Source of the DNA: a virus | DNA: 27,843 nt | Virus record (IMG/VR): IMGVR_UViG_3300025137_000206 | Location: 1-27,843 of that record | Reading direction: 5' to 3' (one strand) | In this document: positions 20,660-27,843 of the stretch, in pieces | How the letters are laid out: the number at the start of each line of letters is the position of its first letter | Position numbering within the stretch: position 1 is the first letter of the stretch | Notes under the pieces: generated by a model | Databases searched by the model: none | Told to the model about the DNA's origin: nothing | The model's input: the letters and a program-made list of their open reading frames with translations, nothing else | Program-made: the position numbers and the translations under genes

Positions 20660-20987
20660 ACCTAAACCCGCTCCCGAATGGGCCACACCCCCGCTCGACA
20701 TCCATCAAGCAGCCGAAGCACTGGGCATGTCTCGGTCCTCGCTCGACTACGCACTGAAAGACCCAACCGTAGAAGCAGGCATTCATTTTGAGCTTCGCGG
20801 GAATCGCAAAGTCTTCTACCGTGAAAATATTACAGCTGTAAGAAAGGTGTTGACGCAATGCGCCTCAAAATCAAATGGCGAAAAGGTTGGGCGTATGCCC
20901 ACGGTTCGGGTCCAGACGGGCAAAGGATCAGAGAATCTCTCTCTACTCAAGACGTTCGCAGGGCGGAAGAACTCCGGTCGCAGCTAG
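20652..20987 (+). CDS. Excisionase-like winged-helix protein
   Basis: A 111-residue frame from ATG 20652, with GGAGAGGGAGACAG upstream (20635-20648). Residues about 14-69 (PPLDIHQAAEALGMSRSSLDYALKDPTVEAGIHFELRGNRKVFYRENITAVRKVL) form a MerR/excisionase-type winged helix-turn-helix. This gene directly precedes the integrase, the classic place for a recombination directionality factor. The last 42 residues lie in 130 bases that also encode the integrase start in another frame, and they look unstructured (Ser, Gly, Lys-rich). Either this or the AlpA-like protein at 15682 could be the true excisionase. Confidence 0.65.
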   Translation: MAKPKPAPEWATPPLDIHQAAEALGMSRSSLDYALKDPTVEAGIHFELRGNRKVFYRENITAVRKVLTQCASKSNGEKVGRMPTVRVQTGKGSENLSLLKTFAGRKNSGRS

Positions 20988-21838
20988 AGTCAGACCTGTG
21001 GGCGGTGCATATGTACGGCCCGAGCGTCATAATGACGTTCGACCAAGCAGCGGTGGAGTACGCAAAGGACGGCGGCGAGGCACGCTACTTGGTAAAGATG
21101 GCCGAGCAGCTTGCGGGAGTAACGCTGCATAAGATTACCCCACAGATGGTTAGAGCCGCTGCCAAGAAAGCATTCCCCGATCAAGCAAACGCCACCGTAA
21201 ACCGACAAGGCATCGTGCCTGCCCGATCAGTTATAAACTACGCACATTCCCAAGGGTGGTGCGCGCCGATCAAGGTCGCGTCGTTCAAAGTCGACAAAGT
21301 CAAAAAAGTAGCAGTCGGGGCCGACTACCTGACCGCGCTGAAACCACACCTAATGATTCACTCGTATGCGTTGCTGCTGTTCGTGCACACGACGGGGCGT
21401 CGTATCGGAGAAGCTGTGATGCTGACACCCAACGACATCGACCTCAACAAACGGTCGGCATATATCGGAGTAACCAAAAACGGCGAACCCGCATACGCAA
21501 GTCTCGTTCCCCCACTCGTCGACATCCTTCGTGATCTTGAACCGCTGAACAACAGAGTGTTTCGCTACATGGGGTACAACGGTATTTACAAGACGCTGAA
21601 ACGAGCCTGTCGTTTAGCTGGCGTAGACTACTTAGCCACGCACCAGCCGGGTCGTCATTCGTTTGCTACGAACCTGCATGAAAATGAGGGCTGGACGAGC
21701 AAGGCAATCGCCGACGCAGGGGGGTGGAAATCACCCCGTTTGGTAGAGGAAAACTACATCCACACCAACGATGCAGCGACCCGCGCAACGGCCTTAATTA
21801 ACTCAAAAATGGCACACCCTTTAAAATCAGTTAAGTAA
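20858..21838 (+). CDS. int: Tyrosine recombinase (phage integrase)
   Basis: A 326-residue integrase. The start WRKGWAYAHGSGPDGQRIRESLST is the normal arm-binding N-terminus, supporting ATG 20858 despite the 130-base overlap with the excisionase-like gene. Catalytic residues are visible: Arg I in TGRRIGEA (R182), Lys in the beta-hairpin VTKNGEPAYAS, box II HQPGRHSFAT (H262, R266), GGWKS, and the nucleophile Tyr in ENYIH (Y300). The 'HxxGRHSFAT' form is usual in proteobacterial phage and island integrases. It would cut and join within the tRNA-Gly-like core found directly downstream (21874-21923). AAAGGTG (20843-20849) is the likely ribosome binding site. Confidence 0.95.
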   Translation: MRLKIKWRKGWAYAHGSGPDGQRIRESLSTQDVRRAEELRSQLESDLWAVHMYGPSVIMTFDQAAVEYAKDGGEARYLVKMAEQLAGVTLHKITPQMVRAAAKKAFPDQANATVNRQGIVPARSVINYAHSQGWCAPIKVASFKVDKVKKVAVGADYLTALKPHLMIHSYALLLFVHTTGRRIGEAVMLTPNDIDLNKRSAYIGVTKNGEPAYASLVPPLVDILRDLEPLNNRVFRYMGYNGIYKTLKRACRLAGVDYLATHQPGRHSFATNLHENEGWTSKAIADAGGWKSPRLVEENYIHTNDAATRATALINSKMAHPLKSVK

Positions 21839-21848
21839 GTTATTGATA
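21836..21848 (-). promoter_or_regulatory. Possible IHF site at attP
   Basis: On the minus strand TATCAATAACTTA fits the IHF consensus WATCAANNNNTTR at every fixed position. It lies 26 bp left of the tRNA-like core in an AT-rich stretch (to 21862). IHF bends attP DNA in many tyrosine-integrase systems. The consensus is short, so chance is possible. Confidence 0.4.
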
Positions 21849-21873
21849 TTATTATATTATTTAGGCAGGGCGT

Positions 21874-21923
21874 TAACCTTGCCAAGGTTAGGGTCGGGCG
21901 TTCGAATCGCCTCGCCCGCTCCA
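21874..21923 (+). other. attP: attP core: 3' half of a tRNA-Gly(GCC)
   Basis: The segment contains an anticodon arm TAACC-TTGCCAA-GGTTA (anticodon GCC at 21881-21883), a variable loop, a T arm GGGCG-TTCGAAT-CGCCT, the 3' acceptor strand CGCCCGC, discriminator T and CCA. No matching 5' acceptor strand or D arm is present upstream, so it is not a complete tRNA. A 3' tRNA fragment right behind an integrase gene is the standard attP arrangement: integration restores the host tRNA. The target is therefore predicted to be host tRNA-Gly(GCC). The D-arm-like bases just before it (ggcagggcgt) may extend the identity. Confidence 0.85.
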
Positions 21924-21928
21924 ACTAA

Positions 21929-21975
21929 AGGGTAAACAAATCAACGGCTTGCAAGAGTTTTAGTTTGTTTACCCT
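21929..21975 (+). terminator. 12-bp perfect inverted repeat just after attP
   Basis: AGGGTAAACAAA (21929-21940) and TTTGTTTACCCT (21964-21975) form a perfect 12-bp stem around a 23-base loop. No T-tract follows on the plus strand; on the minus strand the stem runs into a moderately T-rich stretch. It may terminate integrase transcription, or be carried-over sequence from behind the host tRNA. Its arms contain outward-facing half-sites (GTAAACA, TGTTTAC) of the repeated operator. Confidence 0.45.
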
Positions 21976-22049
21976 CTACCAAACATCCCATCTTTTAGTA
22001 GAACATCCGCCGTATTGTGAGAACATTATGGCACAAAATTGGCACACTC

Positions 22050-22087
22050 AAAAAAAGACCCAACAGGGGGAGAGCGCCTGCTGGGTC
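22050..22087 (-). terminator. Intrinsic terminator for the giant minus-strand gene
   Basis: Reading the minus strand, GACCCAGCAGG (22087-22077) pairs with CCTGTTGGGTC (22067-22057), a long GC-rich stem with one mismatch and a loop of about nine bases. It is followed at once by seven T residues (22056-22050). It lies 48 bp after the stop of the giant gene. This is a textbook intrinsic terminator. Confidence 0.88.
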
Positions 22088-22134
22088 CAGTTGGCCGCGT
22101 ACTGGGAGGAAAAATCGCGGCTGGGGAGAAACAG

Positions 22135-25100
22135 TTAATTTCCGGTTAATTGCTTCCGATACTTGTCTTCGCGCTTGCTCTGCCGCCGCGAGGCTTTCAT
22201 TAAGTCCGATACAGGTTGACGCTTTAGTGTGCCGCGCTCGTTGTTAAAGAACGGACGGATACGATCTTTGGACGCTTGCAGGTCACGCCACTCCTGTCGT
22301 AGCTCTTTTTGCTTGGCCCTATCGCGGTCAGCTTTTGCGTCGATGTATTCGTTGCGCAGACGACTGCTCTCACTACTAAAGTATTCCGTCAGCTCGTACT
22401 GCTGCCCTCGGGTCCATTTAATTTTGTTGATCTCGGTAGACGGCAGGCCCATGGCGTTCAGCATCAAGCTGCCGATATTTATTTCTCGGGGGTCGATCAC
22501 TACATCGCCGTTAGAAAGCGAGAACCCTTCTGTAGCCAAACGAAATGTTTCTGTGGCCGATCTCACACCCTTTGGCACCGAGTATTCGACGGCTTTTAGC
22601 ATGTCGCCTTTTTCCATGTAGCCAGCTGCTCGGGCAAAGTTAGCTGCTGTCGTACCGACTGGACCGAGAAGTCCAAACCAAACATCTTTTACGCCGTCTT
22701 CACTAGCTTCAAAGTCAACGTACGGCATCGGCTGAAATATTTTTCCCTGACTTAGCTTCGTACTCATATCGACACCGAGGAACGCAGGTAGGCCACGGGC
22801 CAGCACGTCGGCCAGCTTTTCATTTTCTATCTTAGACCGAATGTAACGCTCTAAATCTTCTGGCTCATCCTCATCCCCCAGCAGGGTCGTAAACGCCCAG
22901 TACAGGCTACCCAGCATTGGAACCCCAGTCAGCCCCGCAGTAAGTCCCGCGTGCGCCAGAGAGTAACCCAAAATGCGTCCGCCCACAGCTTTTTCTTCCT
23001 GCGAACCGAACCGAATTTGTTTAAACGCGTCAGTGTAATGCCACGCCATTAAGAACTGATACTTACGATATTGCACTGTGACTTTAGGAAGAGCTTTTAA
23101 CAGCAGTGGAGCGTCTAGCCGTGAGAAGTTACCCTGCGTATCCTGCACGACCGCTGTAGCGTACTCCATCGGCGTCATCTTCATCTGCCGCATAGCATTG
23201 GGATTTTTCTTGGCCATGTCGTACGCAGCAATCGCTGACGAGACACGGTTGTGGGCTTCGACGTAACGAGCCACTTGGTACAGGCGATGCGTCATGCCCC
23301 CGAGAAAGTCAGATGCTTTGTTTATGCTGTCGTAACCAAAATCAAATTTGTCTAAGTTGCCAAGGTCTTCTTCCATGCCGACGTCCAGCAACTGGTGCAG
23401 CTGCAAATACTCTAGCAGCCTGCGGTACTCAGGCGGGGCTTTTTCAATATTGATCCCGACTTGGTTCGTACCCATCAACCCAACAGTAGCCGCCGTCTTT
23501 ACTTGGTTAATGAAGCTCCCGTCAATAATGCTCCTAGCCACACCGTAACCTTTGAACAATGCAGCCCACGTGCCATTGTAGTCGTTAAAGTTCCCAGCAA
23601 TACGCGGTACCGTAACCATGATCGGCTGCGTAGCGTTTGTAAGGTGGTATCCGATGCTAGTTGTCAACATGTAAACAGAGTTGGCCGCAGCAATGCGATC
23701 TTGGATGGGCGTATCCACTTGGTTAAGCGTGTCTTTGTAATGCTTAACAATCATGTTGTACGTGTCTTGCTGTTCTTTACGAGCGCCGCTAGACGGCTTC
23801 GCCTCTGCAAGTGCTGCGTTTATAGTTGCCCCGTTCTCCATCTGCGAAATCAAACTAGCTTCGGCCCGTGCATGAGACAGAAACGACCGCATCATGTTTT
23901 TGTCGTAGCCTGCTCTGTTCATACGTCGTGACCCAGACAACCGAGCGCTGCGCTCGTCCAGCGACTGGAAGTACAAGTTCTTAACTAGGTCTTGGAAGGC
24001 TTTCTTGGCGTCAGCAGGTATAGCCGAGTTATTGCCAGCTTGCAGCGCACCAAGGACTTTCTCGTATACTGCTGGATTGCCGATGCGATCGCTTTCGATG
24101 TCTGCTTCTCTTTCCGACCACTGAGCAAAAGCGTATTTATTTTCGTTAGCATCAACAAATTGTTCTGCCGCCCCCGGCGTATCGAAGAAACTGATCGCAT
24201 AGTGGTCAGGGTCAGACTTTAATTTATCTATTTTTTCACGAAGTTGTTTTGTAACGGCCTTAGGGTCAAGCGCATCGCGTTTATTTTCCGCATCCACAAG
24301 CTGCTGTGACTTCAACTCCCCTGCAAAGTTACCAAATCGTTTGAGAGGCGCGTACGGCCCTTCCAACGCTGCCTCGGTAAAGAACTTTTTGTCCACGCCT
24401 AAGGCTTTGGCTATGGCAATTTTTCTCTGCCGCATGTCTTCACCATGCGCAAACACGTCCTTGGCCAGCTGCTGCTCACTCTCGCTAAGCCCATCAAAAA
24501 TGCGTTTCATTATCGGGTCTATCTTGACCGTCCTGCCCTTAATCTCAGGGTCGTAAGCCCATTTCTGGAAGAACGTTGACTTGCCGATAAAGTCGTTAAC
24601 CGCATCCAGTCGAGCGGGGTCTAAGTTTGTCGCCCGTATGGCAATGTCTTCGAACTGCCTGCGTATCTCGTTACGCGTGGCTTCTGCGGCCAGCATACCA
24701 TCGTACCAACGACCGACGGCAGGCATTTTTTCACGAGACTGGCCGACGATTTGGTGCAGGAACTTGAGAGATTGCGTACCAGCTTTGGCGATAAATTTAG
24801 CGTTGGTAAGGAACGGCTTTACTTGTGGGCCTTGTGTCTTAGCGGCCCAGCTTTCTTTAATACCATATCGAATTTCGTCCACGGTATTTTTCTTGTCGGA
24901 GACGCTTTTCCCCGGCGAACGGCCTACGACAATCAGGTTGTCTTCATCGAACACGACGTTGTTGTACGCAAGCCCTTGATCTGCCGACGTGGCACCGAGT
25001 GTCCCAGCATCAGGAAATATTATACCTTTAACGCCAAAGTCGTCCATCATCATAGAGATGACCATATCCTCTTGCCCAGAGAAGCTGTTTTTACCGCGAA

Positions 25101-27843
25101 ACGCAGGTTTACTTTTCGATTTGTCGGAAAGCTGGTCAGCCATATTGCTTAGCATAGCCGAACTGCGGGGGTGAAACTTTAGCGCCTTCTCCATGCCGCG
25201 GTACACGTCCCACCCAGAAGCACTCATAAACGTCTCACCGAGAAAATCAGTTAAGTCAGACGTCAACGCTGCTTTGGCCTTGTCTTTTTCAGCTTTGGTC
25301 CCCGGGTTGTTTGCGTCAAAAAGTGTAGGGTTGCCCATAAGAAGGGGGTCGTGCCGTTTCCTAATTTCGGTCATCCGCGAGGCGATGTCACTTGTGTTTG
25401 GGTCAGACAAAACAGGACTTTTGTCAAAAATATAGTCTAGCAGGTCAAACGCATCTACCGGTGGTAACGACATAAACATTTTTGTGAGCCTGTCTTCGAT
25501 TGCAGGGTTCTTATAAATCTCTGAACCCCACGCCATCATGTCTTTGTCTTCTACCAGCGTGTCCACAAAGACCAAGTTACCTTCTACGCCCGTCTCCTTA
25601 CGGTAGGCGGCGTAGTCTTTCGACGCTTGACCCTGTATTTTTCGAAGCTCGACCCTCGCCTCTCCGTATTTGTTCATATCAGCTTGCACGTAGTCTTTAA
25701 AGTTGTAGTCAGTCACGGCCTCTACATTAAAACTAACACGCGTCCCGCCTCTAGTTGGGTAGGTAATTATCGTTTCCGTAAGATCATCGGCTGTTTCCCG
25801 AAACTCGATACGTGGCGGTTCAAGAGGGGGTTTATGCCAACCGGGGGCGTTGCGTTCCTTAACCTCAGCTGCTGTCCCAATGGTGTTTCTTGATGGTGGG
25901 TTAAACCTCTGAATTATTTCTGACACCACTGGTGGCATATCGTCGAGTTCAATACGTTTGTTTAGTGGGTTGTTTGGGTCAGAAAGAGCCGCTTCTCTCC
26001 CCTCTTTACCTTTTCGCTTTTCGTCCTGACGTAAATACCAGCGTGCGATAGAAAAGCGTTCAGCCAGATAAGTACCCCAGCCGTAGGCTTGCGCTCCTTC
26101 ACCCATGCCCATGTACGCGTGGTTAAACCGCCTAAAGTCAGCAGTCGCCCCGTGTTTCCGAGCGCGTAGAGATATGCGTGCTGCGCCTTGCGCCAGATCA
26201 ACGACATCCTGTGCAGTAAGGTTATCGGTGTTGTACTTGATTTTACGCAAAGCCTTTTTAAACAGTGCGTACAGTTCACGCAGCAAGCGCCCTATCGGTG
26301 TCTTAACGCTTGGCTCCACGCCCATTGCCGTGGCTTCTTCCAAGAAATAAGCAAGTGTTTCCGACGTGACTATCTCTGGGTCTTTTGCCATGCGCTTATC
26401 GGCCTGCGCTGCATTTTGCACACGTTCAAGCGCTTTTTTGCTGATGATGCTTTCAAGCGAATTATCGTTCTGAGAAGCCCATTCGTTAACTTTCAGTTCT
26501 AACCTTGCTCGGGTATTGGCGTCTACCATCTGGTCGATACCTAGGTGAGAACCGACTTCGTGCATAAAGGCTGCGCGTTCGCCACCGGCTGCAATGTTGC
26601 TAAGGATGAAGTGGGCAGTAGTTGTGCCGTTACTGTCTTCCGAAACCCAACCAAATGACGCTCCGCTCTTTACGTTAGCCAGCGCGTCACCGCCAAGGTT
26701 TTTAAGTATCCGCTGTGCCACGACATCGGACTCGTTGTCGAATATCTTTACTCGCCAGTTGGTGCTTTTACCTGTCAGTTCTTTAGTGAGTTTTTCAAAG
26801 ACTTCTCTGGACCCAGTCTTAGGTTTCGGGTCAACATTAAAATCATTGCCGGTCAGGTCTTTAAACGAGAATCGAGTACCTGAGTTGTTATCCGAAGGGG
26901 CGTCAGGAGCAGCAGCAGCAGCTGGCTTTTTAAGTACCTTTTTCTTAGGCTTTGTTTCTACGACTGTTGGGCGATAATCCTCGTCGGCCTCTGGTGAGAA
27001 ATCATTGCTGTCCTCTGGAACGTTTCCTCCGCGTTCCGCTTTTTGTTTTTCGCGCCTAGCGAGTATGCCGTTTCTAGCGTCTGCTACGTTCTGTGCTTGC
27101 TCAACTGTAGGATTTATGAAGGCCGGGTCGGCTAAAATATCTTCAGCCGTAAATCTACGCGGTTTTTTCTCTACGACTGGGGCTGTTTTTGCTGCGCCTT
27201 GGACGCTTGCAGTTTCTCCATCTTGGCTAGTATCCGCTCCTGTTTCGCTGTCAACGGTACTCCCTTGTCCTTGGCTTCCCGTAGGTGGGGCGCGAGCTTC
27301 ATCAGTACGTTCCGCGCTTTGAGCTGCTGAGCCTTGGTTACTTTCGGTAGGTTGGGCGTCATTGGCTGTCTCCTCTAGGCGTTGTTCTATCTCACGCAAG
27401 TCTGCGGTCAGCAGCTGAAGGTCTTCTGGGGACTGGTTTGATTCTTGGTACTCTAGGACACTCATCATCCAGTCGTAACGATCTTGTTTACTTACCTTAG
27501 CGAACGCAGGTGTGCTATCAGATTTTAGGGCATCCCACTCACTGAAAACCATTCTTGCGTCGACTTCTTGCATTGCAGAGTCGATGTTGCGTTGCAGGTT
27601 CTTGGCGTTCTGCTCCGCGGCTTGTGCCGCCACTTCTTCGTCTGTGGTGGTTTGTTTTTGGGCGAACTCTTGTATTTGCTTGGCAGTGAGGTCTTTGACC
27701 GGCTTGAACTTTTCGGGTGTAAACTCTGTACCCGCCGCCTCAGCCTGTTTCTGCGCTAGTTCGTTTCGTTCAGCTACCGCCTTACGTTCCTGCGCGTTTG
27801 CTGCTTTGTACGCTTGCTTAGATTTAGCGTTACTTTCCGCTAT
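22135..27843 (-). CDS. Giant polyvalent virion-type protein (zincin-like, ADP-ribosyltransferase-like, PLxRFG), 5' end outside window
   Basis: The frame stays open to the window edge, so at least 1902 residues are encoded and the true start lies beyond 27843; the GTG at 27633 is internal. Parts in protein order: a charged helical and low-complexity region (27843 to about 26900); a zincin-like segment with HEVGSH (26562-26545) and a downstream Glu-rich helix TLAYFLEEA; an ART-PolyVal-like region starting FRRFNHAYMGMGEGAQAYGW (about 26130-26060) and ending GVKGIIFPDAGT...NNVVFDEDNL (about 25040-24930); a PLKRFG box (24348-24331) typical of PLxRFG proteins; long helical regions; a hydrophobic Gly/Ala-rich stretch (about 22975-22880); and a very basic C-terminus. 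Such phage proteins are thought to be packaged and injected into the host at infection. Confidence 0.8.
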   Translation of the reverse strand: MAESNAKSKQAYKAANAQERKAVAERNELAQKQAEAAGTEFTPEKFKPVKDLTAKQIQEFAQKQTTTDEEVAAQAAEQNAKNLQRNIDSAMQEVDARMVFSEWDALKSDSTPAFAKVSKQDRYDWMMSVLEYQESNQSPEDLQLLTADLREIEQRLEETANDAQPTESNQGSAAQSAERTDEARAPPTGSQGQGSTVDSETGADTSQDGETASVQGAAKTAPVVEKKPRRFTAEDILADPAFINPTVEQAQNVADARNGILARREKQKAERGGNVPEDSNDFSPEADEDYRPTVVETKPKKKVLKKPAAAAAPDAPSDNNSGTRFSFKDLTGNDFNVDPKPKTGSREVFEKLTKELTGKSTNWRVKIFDNESDVVAQRILKNLGGDALANVKSGASFGWVSEDSNGTTTAHFILSNIAAGGERAAFMHEVGSHLGIDQMVDANTRARLELKVNEWASQNDNSLESIISKKALERVQNAAQADKRMAKDPEIVTSETLAYFLEEATAMGVEPSVKTPIGRLLRELYALFKKALRKIKYNTDNLTAQDVVDLAQGAARISLRARKHGATADFRRFNHAYMGMGEGAQAYGWGTYLAERFSIARWYLRQDEKRKGKEGREAALSDPNNPLNKRIELDDMPPVVSEIIQRFNPPSRNTIGTAAEVKERNAPGWHKPPLEPPRIEFRETADDLTETIITYPTRGGTRVSFNVEAVTDYNFKDYVQADMNKYGEARVELRKIQGQASKDYAAYRKETGVEGNLVFVDTLVEDKDMMAWGSEIYKNPAIEDRLTKMFMSLPPVDAFDLLDYIFDKSPVLSDPNTSDIASRMTEIRKRHDPLLMGNPTLFDANNPGTKAEKDKAKAALTSDLTDFLGETFMSASGWDVYRGMEKALKFHPRSSAMLSNMADQLSDKSKSKPAFRGKNSFSGQEDMVISMMMDDFGVKGIIFPDAGTLGATSADQGLAYNNVVFDEDNLIVVGRSPGKSVSDKKNTVDEIRYGIKESWAAKTQGPQVKPFLTNAKFIAKAGTQSLKFLHQIVGQSREKMPAVGRWYDGMLAAEATRNEIRRQFEDIAIRATNLDPARLDAVNDFIGKSTFFQKWAYDPEIKGRTVKIDPIMKRIFDGLSESEQQLAKDVFAHGEDMRQRKIAIAKALGVDKKFFTEAALEGPYAPLKRFGNFAGELKSQQLVDAENKRDALDPKAVTKQLREKIDKLKSDPDHYAISFFDTPGAAEQFVDANENKYAFAQWSEREADIESDRIGNPAVYEKVLGALQAGNNSAIPADAKKAFQDLVKNLYFQSLDERSARLSGSRRMNRAGYDKNMMRSFLSHARAEASLISQMENGATINAALAEAKPSSGARKEQQDTYNMIVKHYKDTLNQVDTPIQDRIAAANSVYMLTTSIGYHLTNATQPIMVTVPRIAGNFNDYNGTWAALFKGYGVARSIIDGSFINQVKTAATVGLMGTNQVGINIEKAPPEYRRLLEYLQLHQLLDVGMEEDLGNLDKFDFGYDSINKASDFLGGMTHRLYQVARYVEAHNRVSSAIAAYDMAKKNPNAMRQMKMTPMEYATAVVQDTQGNFSRLDAPLLLKALPKVTVQYRKYQFLMAWHYTDAFKQIRFGSQEEKAVGGRILGYSLAHAGLTAGLTGVPMLGSLYWAFTTLLGDEDEPEDLERYIRSKIENEKLADVLARGLPAFLGVDMSTKLSQGKIFQPMPYVDFEASEDGVKDVWFGLLGPVGTTAANFARAAGYMEKGDMLKAVEYSVPKGVRSATETFRLATEGFSLSNGDVVIDPREINIGSLMLNAMGLPSTEINKIKWTRGQQYELTEYFSSESSRLRNEYIDAKADRDRAKQKELRQEWRDLQASKDRIRPFFNNERGTLKRQPVSDLMKASRRQSKREDKYRKQLTGN
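23662..23677 (-). promoter_or_regulatory. Operator-like motif, copy 12 (inside the giant gene)
   Basis: Plus-strand TGTCAACATGTAAACA is the exact reverse complement of copy 10 (15648-15663). It is the only clear copy found in the minus-strand gene, deep inside the coding sequence and far from any start. Confidence 0.45.

Larger units (their letters stand above)
21810..22050 (+). repeat. Candidate integrase arm-type repeats around attP
   Basis: A 16-bp near repeat (14 matches) with core TTGGCACAC/ATGGCACAC occurs left of the core (about 21804-21819) and right of it (about 22034-22049), and ATGGCACA occurs again at 22028-22035. Separately, AACAT recurs at 21982, 22002 and 22022, exactly 20 bp apart. 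Direct repeats flanking a core are typical arm-binding sites of lambda-type integrases. Confidence 0.45.
21839..22134. other. Non-coding intergenic region between convergent modules
   Basis: No gene is visible here. It holds the IHF-like site, AT-rich DNA, the tRNA-Gly 3' fragment, the 12-bp inverted repeat, phased AACAT and GGCACA repeats and the minus-strand terminator. Plus-strand early genes and the minus-strand giant gene converge on it. Confidence 0.8.

Noticed and set aside
20875-21132. Alternative frames within the integrase
   Set aside because: They are shadows of the integrase gene, whose catalytic residues and N-terminal pattern are intact in its own frame.
21860-21923. Intact tRNA-Gly gene
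   Set aside because: Anticodon, T arm and 3' acceptor are present, but no 5' acceptor strand or D arm pairs upstream; it is a 3' fragment, as expected for attP.
22229-27322. Many plus-strand open frames opposite the giant gene
   Set aside because: They are Ser/Leu/Arg-rich antisense shadows without ribosome binding sites or recognisable domains, and the minus-strand frame is continuous across all of them.
27171-27362. Separate 63-residue minus-strand frame inside the giant gene
   Set aside because: It lies in another frame of a low-complexity Lys/Gln-rich part and lacks a convincing ribosome binding site; considered a shadow.
1-27843. CRISPR array or insertion sequence
   Set aside because: No regularly spaced direct repeats of 25-40 bp, no transposase and no terminal inverted repeats with target duplications were seen.

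Overview
This window looks like part of the genome of a temperate tailed phage. An alphaproteobacterial host is inferred. The evidence for a phage is a long tightly packed run of small co-directional genes (many overlapping by 1-4 bases), a complete phage replication set, a tyrosine integrase with an attP-like tRNA remnant behind it, and a giant virion-type polyvalent protein on the opposite strand. The host guess rests on the attP core: it reproduces the 3' half of a tRNA-Gly(GCC) whose acceptor and anticodon arms look alphaproteobacterial to me. That is recalled, not searched. Phage genes lie on both sides of the core, so the DNA represents the unintegrated form.

Layout. Bases 1-1117: small unknown genes, with a 10-bp tandem repeat array. 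1122-1372: a complete tRNA-Trp(CCA) followed by a hairpin-rich non-coding stretch. 1410-5271: a MoxR-type AAA+ ATPase, an unknown partner, three small proteins and a zinc-metallopeptidase-like/VWA protein. 5268-8266: unknown proteins, including a putative DNA-binding protein with a C-terminal membrane helix. 8267-9270: a hairpin/terminator region, then tiny proteins and an XRE-type regulator. 9267-17609: family A DNA polymerase, a Cas4/RecB-like nuclease, VRR-NUC and HNH-like proteins, half of a Na+/phosphate cotransporter, a DUF3310-like protein, a SNF2-type helicase, an AlpA-like regulator and a putative ssDNA-binding protein. 17689-21838: primase-helicase, a small helical protein, an excisionase-like protein and the integrase. 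21839-22134: attP region and a minus-strand terminator. 22135-27843, minus strand: one giant open-ended gene with zincin-like, ADP-ribosyltransferase-like and PLxRFG regions.

How the parts fit. Polymerase, primase-helicase, helicase, SSB and nucleases form a self-contained replication and recombination module. Integrase, excisionase-like genes and attP form the lysogeny module. The giant minus-strand gene begins or belongs to the virion module and converges on the early genes at attP.

The most striking unexplained signal is a near-palindrome, consensus TGTTWACAYGTAAACA, present about twelve times. It sits in nearly every non-coding gap of the plus-strand genes and a few times inside genes. 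It resembles a dispersed operator or stoperator network. Other notable points are the three-part MoxR/VWA locus, the half-size Na+/Pi cotransporter, a leucine at the polymerase position equivalent to E. coli 762, and the structured RNA region after the tRNA. Motif and family calls come from reading the sequence and from memory; no search was run.
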